NCBI GenBank assembly: GCA_964519955.1
Contig: CAZFLM010000003.1
Location: forward strand, 94,783 to 158,782
Source: CAZFLM01 sp964519955
GTDB lineage: Bacteria > Armatimonadota > Chthonomonadetes > Chthonomonadales > CAJBBX01
Direction: 5' to 3'
DNA length: 64,000 nt
Position 1 is the stretch's first letter. Every line of letters starts with the position of its first letter. The notes beneath the pieces are model-generated. The model did not search any database and was not told the origin of the DNA. It worked only from the letters and a program-made list of their open reading frames with translations. A program made the position numbers and the translations under genes. This document shows positions 33,480 to 41,543 of the stretch, in pieces.

Positions 33480-34364
33480 TCAGTGCCGCACCGACCGGAT
33501 GAGGCAGTATGCTCCACCGGCCATCGCCGCCAGCGACGGTGCGTAGGTGGCGAGGAAGAAACGAGCCCCAACAGGCGGCCCCGTTGGGTCCACGAGCGCA
33601 AGCCACATGCCTGTTGGCAGGGGTGGCAGAGGCACGAGACCCAAGACGAGAGTGGGCACCAAGCACACGACGCCCGCGGCAACCCACTGGCCGCTCCGAG
33701 CCAGGGCCGCTGCAGCCGCAATGCCAGCGCCGGCAGCCGCTCCGGCAGGGAAGCAGAAGAGCACGGTGTACCCCAGCCGCCCCTCTACGTTCCGCGCCTG
33801 GGCCCCGAGCACATAGTCAACTGTCAGGCCCCCAACCCACGCCCACGCCAGGCCGCCCAACACCGCCCCACCGATCCCCGCCAGTACCGCCCAACCGTAC
33901 TGGCCAGCAGCAGCCTCCCGAGCGCGGCTCCCGCGCTGCTGGATGATGAGCCTCCGCGTCACCGGAGCCGGCCGGTAGCGCAGCAGCCCGATGCCCAGGC
34001 CCACGGCCAGCAGTGATGGCATCAGCGCAACGAGACCGACCCCGAAGCTGCCCTGGCCGCCAAGCAGGCACCCGGCCGTGATCGCTAGCATCGCCAGCGG
34101 GGCAGGGCATACCAGCAGCGTGGGGAGCAGACACGCCACGCCCGCATCACGGTGCCGATCGCTGAACAGCAGCACCGCGCCCGCCGCGAGACCAGCGCCG
34201 GCCGCAGCACCGGTCGGAAGGCACGACAGGTAGGCAAAGGCCGCGCCGCTCTCGGTGCTGTTCGCCCCGCGCGGATTGAGCATCGGGTACGCCGCGAGCC
34301 CGAACGTCGCCCACATCACGCCGCCCACTACCGCCCCCAGGATCGCCGCCATCAGCGTCGCCAT
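33480..34364 (-). CDS. Polytopic membrane protein with internal duplication (294 aa)
   Basis: ATG at 34362-34364 follows GGGAGG on the minus strand. About eight hydrophobic segments are arranged as two similar halves. Compare LPTGAAAGAGLAAGAVLL, then GVACLLPTLLV, in the first half with FPAGAAAGAGIAAAAALA, then GVVCLVPTLVL, in the second. It is also similar to the half-length protein at 34671-35114 (GIGGAAVGC, CPIVGAAAIFGVAGAVILL). So this gene is a fused duplicate of one unit. The family is unrecognised. The upstream region is duplicated as well. Confidence 0.72.
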   Translation of the reverse strand: MATLMAAILGAVVGGVMWATFGLAAYPMLNPRGANSTESGAAFAYLSCLPTGAAAGAGLAAGAVLLFSDRHRDAGVACLLPTLLVCPAPLAMLAITAGCLLGGQGSFGVGLVALMPSLLAVGLGIGLLRYRPAPVTRRLIIQQRGSRAREAAAGQYGWAVLAGIGGAVLGGLAWAWVGGLTVDYVLGAQARNVEGRLGYTVLFCFPAGAAAGAGIAAAAALARSGQWVAAGVVCLVPTLVLGLVPLPPLPTGMWLALVDPTGPPVGARFFLATYAPSLAAMAGGAYCLIRSVRH

Positions 34365-34520
34365 CGCAGACCTCCCAAGCCCGCCGCGCCCCGCCGTCTA
34401 CGTTTGCCATTATCGCGCAGAGCGACGCGCGGCGCATGGGCCGGAGTGCCCCAGTTGCGAGCGCCGGAGGTCCCAGATTGCGCGTGACTTCCAAGGGTGC
34501 GGCGGGACGAAGGACCTATG
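34365..34520 (-). repeat. Duplicated upstream region of the membrane-protein genes, copy 1
   Basis: GCATGGGCCGGAGTGCCC, AGTTGCGAGC and TTGCGCGTGACTTC occur here and again at about 35184-35240, at the same distance from the start codon of the paralogous gene. TTGCCATTATCGC versus CTGCCATTATCGC is also shared. Both regulatory and coding DNA were therefore copied. Confidence 0.7.
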
Positions 34521-34555
34521 CGCGACCTCCGCGACGGCGTGCGAACTCCAACGGC

Positions 34556-34664
34556 CCGCTTGCTTGCGCGCGCGGCTCTGAACGTGAGCGAGGTGTCCCG
34601 CCGGCAAGCTGTGTTCATGGGCACAACGCTTAGAGCGTACAGAGCCGCGCGCGCAAGCAAGCGG
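34556..34664. repeat. 25-bp perfect inverted repeat, 59-base loop
   Basis: CCGCTTGCTTGCGCGCGCGG followed by CTCTG (34556-34580) is exactly complementary to 34640-34664. The right arm ends seven bases from the stop of the membrane gene 34671-35114. It could be a miniature mobile element, a REP-type repeat or a strong transcription barrier between the two paralogues. The loop has no gene. Confidence 0.85.
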
Positions 34665-34670
34665 TAGAGC

Positions 34671-35114
34671 TCACGCACTGCGCCGGCGTGGGGCGATCGT
34701 GAGCATGTAGACGCCGCCCAGCACGCTGCCCACAGAGAACACTGCCGGCACCGCTAGCTGAAGCAGAAGGGCGGCAGGCCCGGGTCCGTACGTGTCCAGC
34801 GCGAACAGCCACCACCACCCCGACCACGGCGGGAACGGTACTGCACCGATCGCGATGCTCGGGGCCATGCAGAACATCCCTGCGGCGCGCCGATGCCCGC
34901 CGCGCAGCAGAATAACGGCGCCGGCGACGCCGAAGATGGCCGCTGCCCCCACGATAGGGCACAGCAGATACACGATCGTCATAGGCCCTTCCAGGGAGGA
35001 CACAGCCAGATAGCCGGCGATCGAGTAGTACTGATAGCAGACCCAGGGGCACAGAATGCAACCCACTGCCGCCCCGCCGATACCCGCCAGCACAGCCGAC
35101 TCATACTTGTTCAT
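34671..35114 (-). CDS. Small polytopic membrane protein (147 aa)
   Basis: ATG at 35112-35114 follows GGGAGGC on the minus strand; a longer upstream frame runs into duplicated non-coding DNA and is rejected. About four hydrophobic segments are present, with the Gly/Ala-rich pattern VLAGIGGAAVGC, CPIVGAAAIFGVAGAVILL and MFCMAPSIAIGAVPFPPWSG. It matches half of the 33480-34364 protein. The product is presumably an inner-membrane protein of unknown role; nothing nearby suggests a substrate. Confidence 0.68.
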   Translation of the reverse strand: MNKYESAVLAGIGGAAVGCILCPWVCYQYYSIAGYLAVSSLEGPMTIVYLLCPIVGAAAIFGVAGAVILLRGGHRRAAGMFCMAPSIAIGAVPFPPWSGWWWLFALDTYGPGPAALLLQLAVPAVFSVGSVLGGVYMLTIAPRRRSA

Positions 35115-35264
35115 CGGTGCCTCCCGAGCCCGCCCAACGTGGTCGCCTATGGCTGCCATTATCGCTCGGCGGCGGACACGGCGCATGGGCCGGAGTGCCC
35201 GAGTTGCGAGCACCGGCGGTCCCGAGTTGCGCGTGACTTCGGAGGGACTGGCGGGACGAACGGC

Positions 35265-36344
35265 CTATCGCGGCATGGCGAGGTACCGGTCCCACACTTC
35301 CAGCGCGGGTTTGCGGGCGCCGGAGCTGGTCTGGAGGCCCGTGTAGGTCCAGATGTTGGCTACGTCGCGGACACCGGCGGGGAGCTGAGCCAGGAGCTTC
35401 TCGTAGTCGGTCGTGCAGAACGTGACCACGAAGCGGTACTTGTCGCGCATCGCGGAGTTGAGCAGGACCTCGTAGTACTGCTTCTGGTCCGCCTCGCTGC
35501 CGCGCAGCCTCAGCCCGCTCACCGTCACCTCGCGCGACGACATGCCGGTCTCGCTGACGGCGATGGGCTTGCCGAAGCGGCGCGCGAACGCGAGGAAGTC
35601 GGCGGGAATGGGCCACCGCGTGTCGTAGGACATGTGTGGGTAGTAGCTCATCGCGAAAAGGTCGCTGTACCGCATCAGGTCGGCGACCTCGGCCTGCTGG
35701 TGCGTGCCCTTCGCCTCCGTGGCACGCTCCAGGTAGTGGTTGATCTCCGTGGTGAAGAACACCGGCAGATTGGGGTGCACGCGCTTCACCGCCTGGTAGA
35801 GCGCCCTGTGCATCACCTTGTAGTCGGCCCACGCCTTGCGGTCGTGCGAGAGCAGCGCGTTCGACTCGACGCCGATGGCCAGGTAGTCCGGCTTCATGGC
35901 GTCGACGGCGCGCAGCGTGAAGTTGGTGAGCGCCTTCACGACCTCGGGTCTGTTGAAGCGGCGCGCAGCCCAGGCGGGCGGAAGTGGCAGGTTGTCCTTC
36001 GCGCCCCAGTACGGCGCCAGGCTCTTTCGATCCATGGCCAGTGGCGAGATCGAGAGGAACACCTGGTGCCCCTTCGGCGGCCGGTAGGCGAGTTGCTTCT
36101 GCACGTCGGCCGAGAACGGCTTGCCGTCCAGCGCCTCCTGCCAGGGAATGCCGCCCATCAGCATGACCGAGACGATGTCGGCGTGCTTCTCGATGAACGT
36201 GGCGGCAGTCTGCAGCCCGGCGAGCGACATCTCGGAGGGCCAGGGCGTGAAGCCCATGCGGAACGGGCGATGCGGCGCCGCGTTCTGAGCCAGCGCGGCC
36301 GTACCGGAACAGACCAGCAGCGCGGACGCGATCCAACGAACCAT
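35265..36344 (-). CDS. Secreted TIM-barrel glycosidase-like protein (359 aa)
   Basis: ATG at 36342-36344 with GAGGGGG upstream opens a signal peptide (IASALLVCSGTAALAQ). The barrel pattern is FRMGFTPWPSE, MLMGGIPWQEAL, VFLSISPLAMD, YLAIGVESNALL, VFFTTEINHY, DLFAMSYYPHMSYD and IAVSETGMSS. IGVESN replaces the usual xNE acid/base motif of clan GH-A. The SETGM strand end would carry the nucleophile. It resembles GH53-like or uncharacterised GH-A barrels; the altered acid/base motif leaves activity uncertain. It is divergent from the gene at 36435 and shares its upstream region. Confidence 0.72.
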   Translation of the reverse strand: MVRWIASALLVCSGTAALAQNAAPHRPFRMGFTPWPSEMSLAGLQTAATFIEKHADIVSVMLMGGIPWQEALDGKPFSADVQKQLAYRPPKGHQVFLSISPLAMDRKSLAPYWGAKDNLPLPPAWAARRFNRPEVVKALTNFTLRAVDAMKPDYLAIGVESNALLSHDRKAWADYKVMHRALYQAVKRVHPNLPVFFTTEINHYLERATEAKGTHQQAEVADLMRYSDLFAMSYYPHMSYDTRWPIPADFLAFARRFGKPIAVSETGMSSREVTVSGLRLRGSEADQKQYYEVLLNSAMRDKYRFVVTFCTTDYEKLLAQLPAGVRDVANIWTYTGLQTSSGARKPALEVWDRYLAMPR

Positions 36345-36434
36345 GGCGGATTCCCCCTCGATGCGTATGACCGCTTGACGAGATGGCCCTCGATATCGTT
36401 TCATGGGGTGTCCGGCTTCTCCAGGAGGTCCAAC

Positions 36435-37379
36435 GTGAAGCTCGCAGCCGTCGCCCTGCTTTCTGCCTGCGCCGCACCAGCCCTGGCCGCGCCCGAGGTG
36501 TGGATGATCCCGCCCTCGCACTCTGGCGGCGCGTGCCTCCGCGAGCTGTTCGAGCAGCCAGCCGCCTGGAAGCAGACTCGGCGCAGCGTGAAGTGGCTGG
36601 GCTATGCCGACCACCAGCTCAACCGCCAGTTCACCGACGAGGAGTTGGGCAAGTGGCTGCCCATGCTGCGGCGCTGGGGCGTGAAGTTGGCGATCGAGGT
36701 CGGAGCCGTGAAGCCGTGGGGAGACACCGGCGCCAAGTGCTTCGAGGCGCAGCGCCCGATGTGGGACCGCTTCCAGCGCCTGGGCGCGACGATCGGCGCG
36801 ATCGCCCTCGATGAGCCGCTCTGCTGCGTGCGCAACGACCTCAAGAAGCCCGACGCGTACGCCGTCGAGGAGACCGCCCAGTTCATCGCGCTCGTGCGCG
36901 AGCACTACCCAGGCATGCTCGTCGGCGACATCGAGCCCTACCCGTTCGCGTCCGAGCCCGACCTGGAGCGCTGGATCGATGCGCTGCAGGCCCGCCTGAA
37001 GGAGTTGGGCGTGCGCGGCATGGACTTCTTCCGGCTCGACGTCGATTGGGTCTCGTTCGACCTGGCGCACAAGGGATCGTGGCAGGACGTGAAGAAGCTG
37101 GAAGACGCCTGCCGCGCCCGCAAGCTCCCGTTCAGCCTCATCCTGTGGGCGTCCGACTGGCCCCACAAGCAGCGTGCGGGGACCGCGGACGCCGGCACCT
37201 GGCACCAGTCTTGCCTGAAGCAGCTCGCCGACTACGCCGCCGTCGGCGGCAAGCCGGACCAGATCGTCGTCGAGAGCTGGATCGACACGCCGGCGCGCTC
37301 GGTGCCGGAGACGCAGGCCGACACGTTCGCCTACTCCGTACTCGACATTGCGCGCCGCACCGCGAGGAGGAACCGTTGA
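36435..37379 (+). CDS. Secreted TIM-barrel protein of unknown family (314 aa)
   Basis: GTG 36435 follows GGAGGT and opens a signal peptide (KLAAVALLSACAAPALA). The mature sequence reads as a compact barrel: LRRWGVKLAIEVGAVKPWG, GATIGAIALDEPLCC, MLVGDIEPYPF, MDFFRLDVDWVSF, LPFSLILWASDWP and DQIVVESWIDTPAR. Acidic residues at strand ends (LDEP, DIEP, LDVD, VES) are compatible with a glycosidase. I do not know the family. Its stop codon shares a base with the ATG of the Tat-type hydrolase (TGATG), so the two are translationally coupled. Confidence 0.7.
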   Translation: MKLAAVALLSACAAPALAAPEVWMIPPSHSGGACLRELFEQPAAWKQTRRSVKWLGYADHQLNRQFTDEELGKWLPMLRRWGVKLAIEVGAVKPWGDTGAKCFEAQRPMWDRFQRLGATIGAIALDEPLCCVRNDLKKPDAYAVEETAQFIALVREHYPGMLVGDIEPYPFASEPDLERWIDALQARLKELGVRGMDFFRLDVDWVSFDLAHKGSWQDVKKLEDACRARKLPFSLILWASDWPHKQRAGTADAGTWHQSCLKQLADYAAVGGKPDQIVVESWIDTPARSVPETQADTFAYSVLDIARRTARRNR

Positions 37380-38257
37380 TGAAGACGCCGCATCTCACCC
37401 GCCGCGAAGCCCTCGCGATCGGAGCCGCCGGGCTGGTAGCCGCTACTTCGGCCGGCGCCGAGCCGGACGCGTTCGCCGTCAAGTCGCTCACCCCCGCCCG
37501 CATGGATGGCGTGCCGGACGGCGTGCAGCGCGTCGACTACACCGGCGCAGGCGGGCGCGAGGACTGGGCGCTCGCCTGGAAGCCCGACGGAACGAGCACG
37601 ACGTGGCTGGTGAACCTGCACGGCCACGGCTCGCACGGCGACCAGATCTTCACGCGGCCCGACATCCGCCGCGACTGGCTGCCGCTCTTCCGCCAGGCCG
37701 GCCTGGGCATCCTCGGCTGCAACCTGCGCGACAACGCCTGGATGTGCCCCGAGGCGGCCGCCGACCTGCACGCGCTGCTCGGCTGGGCGCGCGAGGCGCT
37801 GGGCGCGAAGCGGTTCGTTCTCGCTGGCGGCTCGATGGGCGGCTCCAGCGTGCTGCCCTATGCCGCGCTGCACCCGGAGGATGTCGCGGCCGTAGTCGCC
37901 GTCTGCCCCGCCACGGACCCGGCCTCCTACTACGCCTGGCTGCGCAAGCGCAACGCCGGCATCCACGCCGAGATCGCCGACGCCATCCGCACCGCCTACC
38001 GCGGCGAGCCGGCCGAGCGCCGCGCCGTCTACGAGGCCCACTCCGCGGTGCGCAACGCCGCGCGCCTGACGATGCCGGTCTTCGTGGGCGCAGGCACACG
38101 CGACGAGCTGATCCCGGTCTCGCAGGCCCGTCGCCTCGCCGGAGCGATGGCCGAGGCGCCGAACTATGCCTACGTAGAGATCCCCGATGGCGACCACGAA
38201 GCGCCGCTCGGCCTCATGGCGCAGGGCTTCGCCTGGGTGATGAAGCGGATCGGCTGA
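37379..38257 (+). CDS. Exported alpha/beta hydrolase (292 aa)
   Basis: ATG 37379 overlaps the previous stop by one base and is preceded by GAGGAGGAA. The leader has LTRREALAIGAAGLVAATSA, a twin-arginine-type signal. The catalytic elements are LAGGSMGGSSVLP (Ser), GAGTRDELIPVS (Asp) and PDGDHEAPLG (His), in normal order. NLHGHGSHGDQIF is the oxyanion-side strand. A serine esterase or peptidase-like hydrolase outside the cytoplasm is expected; the substrate is unknown. It forms part of the plus-strand series 36435-44636 with the heparinase-like gene 25 bases downstream. Confidence 0.83.
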   Translation: MKTPHLTRREALAIGAAGLVAATSAGAEPDAFAVKSLTPARMDGVPDGVQRVDYTGAGGREDWALAWKPDGTSTTWLVNLHGHGSHGDQIFTRPDIRRDWLPLFRQAGLGILGCNLRDNAWMCPEAAADLHALLGWAREALGAKRFVLAGGSMGGSSVLPYAALHPEDVAAVVAVCPATDPASYYAWLRKRNAGIHAEIADAIRTAYRGEPAERRAVYEAHSAVRNAARLTMPVFVGAGTRDELIPVSQARRLAGAMAEAPNYAYVEIPDGDHEAPLGLMAQGFAWVMKRIG

Positions 38258-38282
38258 CCGCGCATCTTGGAGGCAGCCAACG

Positions 38283-41200
38283 ATGAACGCAGCCATTGCC
38301 ATTGGCGCACTGTCCCTGGGGGTGCTCGCCATGCTGGAGGCCGGGCCGGCGCTTGCGTCGCCGAAACGATGCAGCATCACGGTGACCGCTGAGGGGCGCG
38401 CAAACGCTGTGCGCAACGCCGCACGGCACGAGTGGGCCAGTGCAGAGCAGAAGAGCGCGATCGCGGCGGCGGCGCCCTACGTCGCCCTCTCCGACGAGGC
38501 CCTCTGGAGCCTGGTGCCCGGTCAGGAGCTGCCGCGCAGCATCCACGTGTACAACGTGCTCGGCACGGACAAGATGCCTCTCTGCCCGAAGTGCGGCCGG
38601 GGCATCGTGCCATTCGGCAACTACCCGTGGAAGTGCGACGCCCTGGCCAGGCCGTGGAAGATCGAGTGCCCCAACTGCCACGAGGTGTTCCCCAAGAACG
38701 ACTTCGGCGCCTACTACCTCTCCGCCCTCGACGAGCACGGGTTCTTCCGGAAGGGCAAGGGCAACCAGCGGCTCCTCTTCAACACGGAGCACCCCGACGC
38801 GTCGGATCTGCTGCACACCTACGCGGTGGACGACGGGTACGGCTGGCAGCAGCCGGGCGGAGAGCGATGGGACTTCGTCGCCGTCTACACCCAGTGGGGG
38901 CTCTGGCCGACCATCAAGAACGCGATCAGCACGCTCGCGAATGCCTACACGCACACGGGAGATGCGCAGTACGCGCGCAAGTGCGGCGTCCTCCTCGCGC
39001 GCCTGGCCGACGTGTATCCGGACATGGACTGGTACCCGATGGTGCGCCAGGGCTTCTCGCACTCCGACGGCAGCAGCGGCGTCGGGCGGGTGGAAGGGTG
39101 CATCTGGGAGACCTACAACGGCACAAGCTGGTGCCTGGCCTACGACCGCATCTACGACGCCCTGCGCGAGGACGGCGACCTGGCGGCTTTCGTCGGCCGA
39201 AAGCACCAGGAGCAGCGCCTGCCCGCCATCGCCTCCCCAGCACAACTCGCCGACCACGTCGAGAGACACCTCATCGAGGAGATCGTCGAGGGAGTGAAGG
39301 ACGGCCGCATCTTCGGCAACCAGGGGATGCACCAGTCGACGATGATCGCCGCGGCGCTGGCCCTGGACCGCCCCGGCGGGTCGAACGCGCTCATCGAGTG
39401 GGCCTTCGCCCCCGGCGCGCGGGACTTCTCCAACCGCAACGCAACCGGCAAGGCGCCGCTGGCCGGCGGCGGGCTCCGAGGCGCCCTGACTGACCTGATG
39501 GACCGCGACGGGCTCGGCAACGAGGGCGCGCCCGGTTACTCGCTGTGGGGCGGCTCGCTCCAGCAGGTGGCCGATCTGCTCGAGGCCTGCCCGACCTACC
39601 ACGGCTACAGCATCTACCGCAACTTCCCAAAGTTCCACCAGTACTTCCTCGCCTCGTGGCGCTGGAGCTGCCTGGAAGCGGTGACCCCGCCGATCGGCGA
39701 CTCCGGCGGCACCGGGCGCTGGGGCTGCGTGACGCCTGGAGCCGCGGCGCTGCTCTCGGCCTACCGCGTCTATCGTGAGCTCGAACTCGCCCGGTGGGCG
39801 CTGCATCTGCTCGGCGGCAAGCTCGACTCAGTGCACGGCAGCATCTTCGACGCAGACCCCGAGAAGCTGCGCGCCGACGTCGCCGAGGCCGCCAAGAACG
39901 CGCCGCCGCTGTCCAGCCAGCTCATGGACGGGTTCGGCCTGGCCATCCTGCAGACGCCGCAAGCGCAAGACGGCCGCGCGCTCTGGATGTACTTCGGGCG
40001 CAACACGGGCCACGGGCATCTCGACCGCCTGAACCTGGGTCTCTACGCGTGCGGCATCGATATGCTGCCCGATCTCGGCTACCCGGAGTTCGCCAGCGGC
40101 CGCCCGCGCGACCACGCCTGGACCCGCAACAACGCCTCGCACGCCGTGCCGACGGTGGATGCGGCGAGCCAGCTCCCCTCCTACACCGGCCACGTGAACG
40201 CCTTCGAGCCCGAGGGCAAGGTGCGCCTGGTGGACGTCTCCAGCGATGGCCTGTACCCGGGCGCGACAACGGTGCGCCGCACGGCCTGGATGGTGGACGA
40301 CGACGAGCAGCACAGCTACGTCCTCGACATCGTGCGCCTGCGGGGTGGATCGCGGCACACGCTCTGTTGGCCCGGCCCGTCCGATGCGGCCACCGCCACA
40401 GGCCTGACGCTGGCCAAGCAGCCTACGGGCACCTACGCCGGGCCCGACGTGCCGGCCGAGGCGGAGGCGAAGCTCTACGACAAGAAGGCCGGGTACTCGT
40501 TCCTCACCAACGTCGAGCGCGCGGCCAACCCGCCGGCCGTCTTCACGGTGGACTGGCTCGCGCGCGACGCCTACAACCAGCCGACGCCCGGCCGGGAGCC
40601 GCACCTCCTGCTGCACTCGCTCACGCCGCTCACCGAGGCCGCGCTGGCCGACGGCGAGCCGCCGCAGAACCGCAAGGGCGCTCCACGCAAGCTCCGCTAC
40701 CTGATGCTCGACCGCCGCGGCCAGGACCTCGACAGCACGTTCGTCACGGTCCTGGAGCCGTACGACAAGACGCCGCTCATCAGGTCGGTGCGCCTCGTGC
40801 CCGTCGTCGACGCACCCGCGGGGACGAACCCGGTCGCCGTCGAGGTGACCCTGGCCAACGGTCGCGTCGACACGCTCATCGCAACGGAGCGCCCAGGCCA
40901 TGTCCAGGCAGGCGGTGTCACCCTTGACGGCGCGTGCGGCTTCGTCGCGCGGCAGGACGGCAAGGTCGCCATCGCCAGGCTGATGGGCGGCGTCCGGCTC
41001 TCGTGCGACGGCCTCGACCTGCGCGTCCCGACGTCCGCCTACACGGGCGAGATCCGATCCGCCGAGCCCGGCTACCCCGACGACCAGCGCATCCTCCTCA
41101 GCGCCGCGATCCCCAAGGAGGGCCGCGTCCCGGGCCGCGTGCTCATCGTGCGCAACGACGGGGCTCAGGACGCTGCGTACATCGTGAAGGCGTGGCCCAC

Positions 41201-41396
41201 CGAGACCACCGCCTCGCTCGGCGGCATCTCGCTCGTTCGCAGCCTCGTCGATCCCAAGGAGCCGGAGCGCGGAGTGGTGACCAACGTGCAGCGCGGCCAG
41301 CGCTTCGTGGTGCCTACCTTCGCCTACGTCGAGAACCCCGGCGCCAAGGACGGCATCCGCCTGACGAACACGCGCATCGGCCTGCAGCCGAAGTAG
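38283..41396 (+). CDS. Secreted heparinase II/III-like polysaccharide lyase (1037 aa)
   Basis: ATG 38283 follows TTGGAGG and opens a signal peptide (IGALSLGVLAMLEAGPALA). Residues about 100-135 have two Cys pairs (CPKCGRG from about residue 100, then CPNC), resembling a small zinc ribbon. About 170-480 is an alpha/alpha-toroid (YAVDDGYGWQQPGGERWDF, GNQGMHQSTMIAAALAL). About 560-900 is the beta-sandwich lyase domain with FGRNTGHGHLDRLNLGLY (H577, H579) and MLPDLGYPEF. The family eliminates uronic-acid polysaccharides such as heparin-like or alginate chains. It is the likely source of unsaturated uronates for the isomerase-like enzyme at 19257, although that link is inference. Confidence 0.85.
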   Translation: MNAAIAIGALSLGVLAMLEAGPALASPKRCSITVTAEGRANAVRNAARHEWASAEQKSAIAAAAPYVALSDEALWSLVPGQELPRSIHVYNVLGTDKMPLCPKCGRGIVPFGNYPWKCDALARPWKIECPNCHEVFPKNDFGAYYLSALDEHGFFRKGKGNQRLLFNTEHPDASDLLHTYAVDDGYGWQQPGGERWDFVAVYTQWGLWPTIKNAISTLANAYTHTGDAQYARKCGVLLARLADVYPDMDWYPMVRQGFSHSDGSSGVGRVEGCIWETYNGTSWCLAYDRIYDALREDGDLAAFVGRKHQEQRLPAIASPAQLADHVERHLIEEIVEGVKDGRIFGNQGMHQSTMIAAALALDRPGGSNALIEWAFAPGARDFSNRNATGKAPLAGGGLRGALTDLMDRDGLGNEGAPGYSLWGGSLQQVADLLEACPTYHGYSIYRNFPKFHQYFLASWRWSCLEAVTPPIGDSGGTGRWGCVTPGAAALLSAYRVYRELELARWALHLLGGKLDSVHGSIFDADPEKLRADVAEAAKNAPPLSSQLMDGFGLAILQTPQAQDGRALWMYFGRNTGHGHLDRLNLGLYACGIDMLPDLGYPEFASGRPRDHAWTRNNASHAVPTVDAASQLPSYTGHVNAFEPEGKVRLVDVSSDGLYPGATTVRRTAWMVDDDEQHSYVLDIVRLRGGSRHTLCWPGPSDAATATGLTLAKQPTGTYAGPDVPAEAEAKLYDKKAGYSFLTNVERAANPPAVFTVDWLARDAYNQPTPGREPHLLLHSLTPLTEAALADGEPPQNRKGAPRKLRYLMLDRRGQDLDSTFVTVLEPYDKTPLIRSVRLVPVVDAPAGTNPVAVEVTLANGRVDTLIATERPGHVQAGGVTLDGACGFVARQDGKVAIARLMGGVRLSCDGLDLRVPTSAYTGEIRSAEPGYPDDQRILLSAAIPKEGRVPGRVLIVRNDGAQDAAYIVKAWPTETTASLGGISLVRSLVDPKEPERGVVTNVQRGQRFVVPTFAYVENPGAKDGIRLTNTRIGLQPK

Positions 41397-41422
41397 GGCT
41401 CACCGCGTTCCCAGCGCCCGCC

Positions 41423-41532
41423 TTCTGCCTTCTGGCTTCCGGCTTCTGGCTTCTGGCTTCTGCCTTCTGGCTTCTGCCTTCTGGCTTCTGGCTTCTGGCT
41501 TCTGGCTTCTGGCTTCTGGCTTCTGGCTTCTG
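41423..41532. repeat. Heptanucleotide microsatellite (TTCTGGC)15
   Basis: Fifteen complete 7-base units run from 41423 to 41527, plus TTCTG. Eleven are TTCTGGC; units 1, 6 and 8 are TTCTGCC and unit 3 is TTCCGGC. The array stops two bases before the ribosome-binding site AAGGAG of the next gene. Substitutions cluster at the upstream end, so the downstream end looks younger. Confidence 0.95.
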
Positions 41533-41543
41533 AAGGAGATGCC

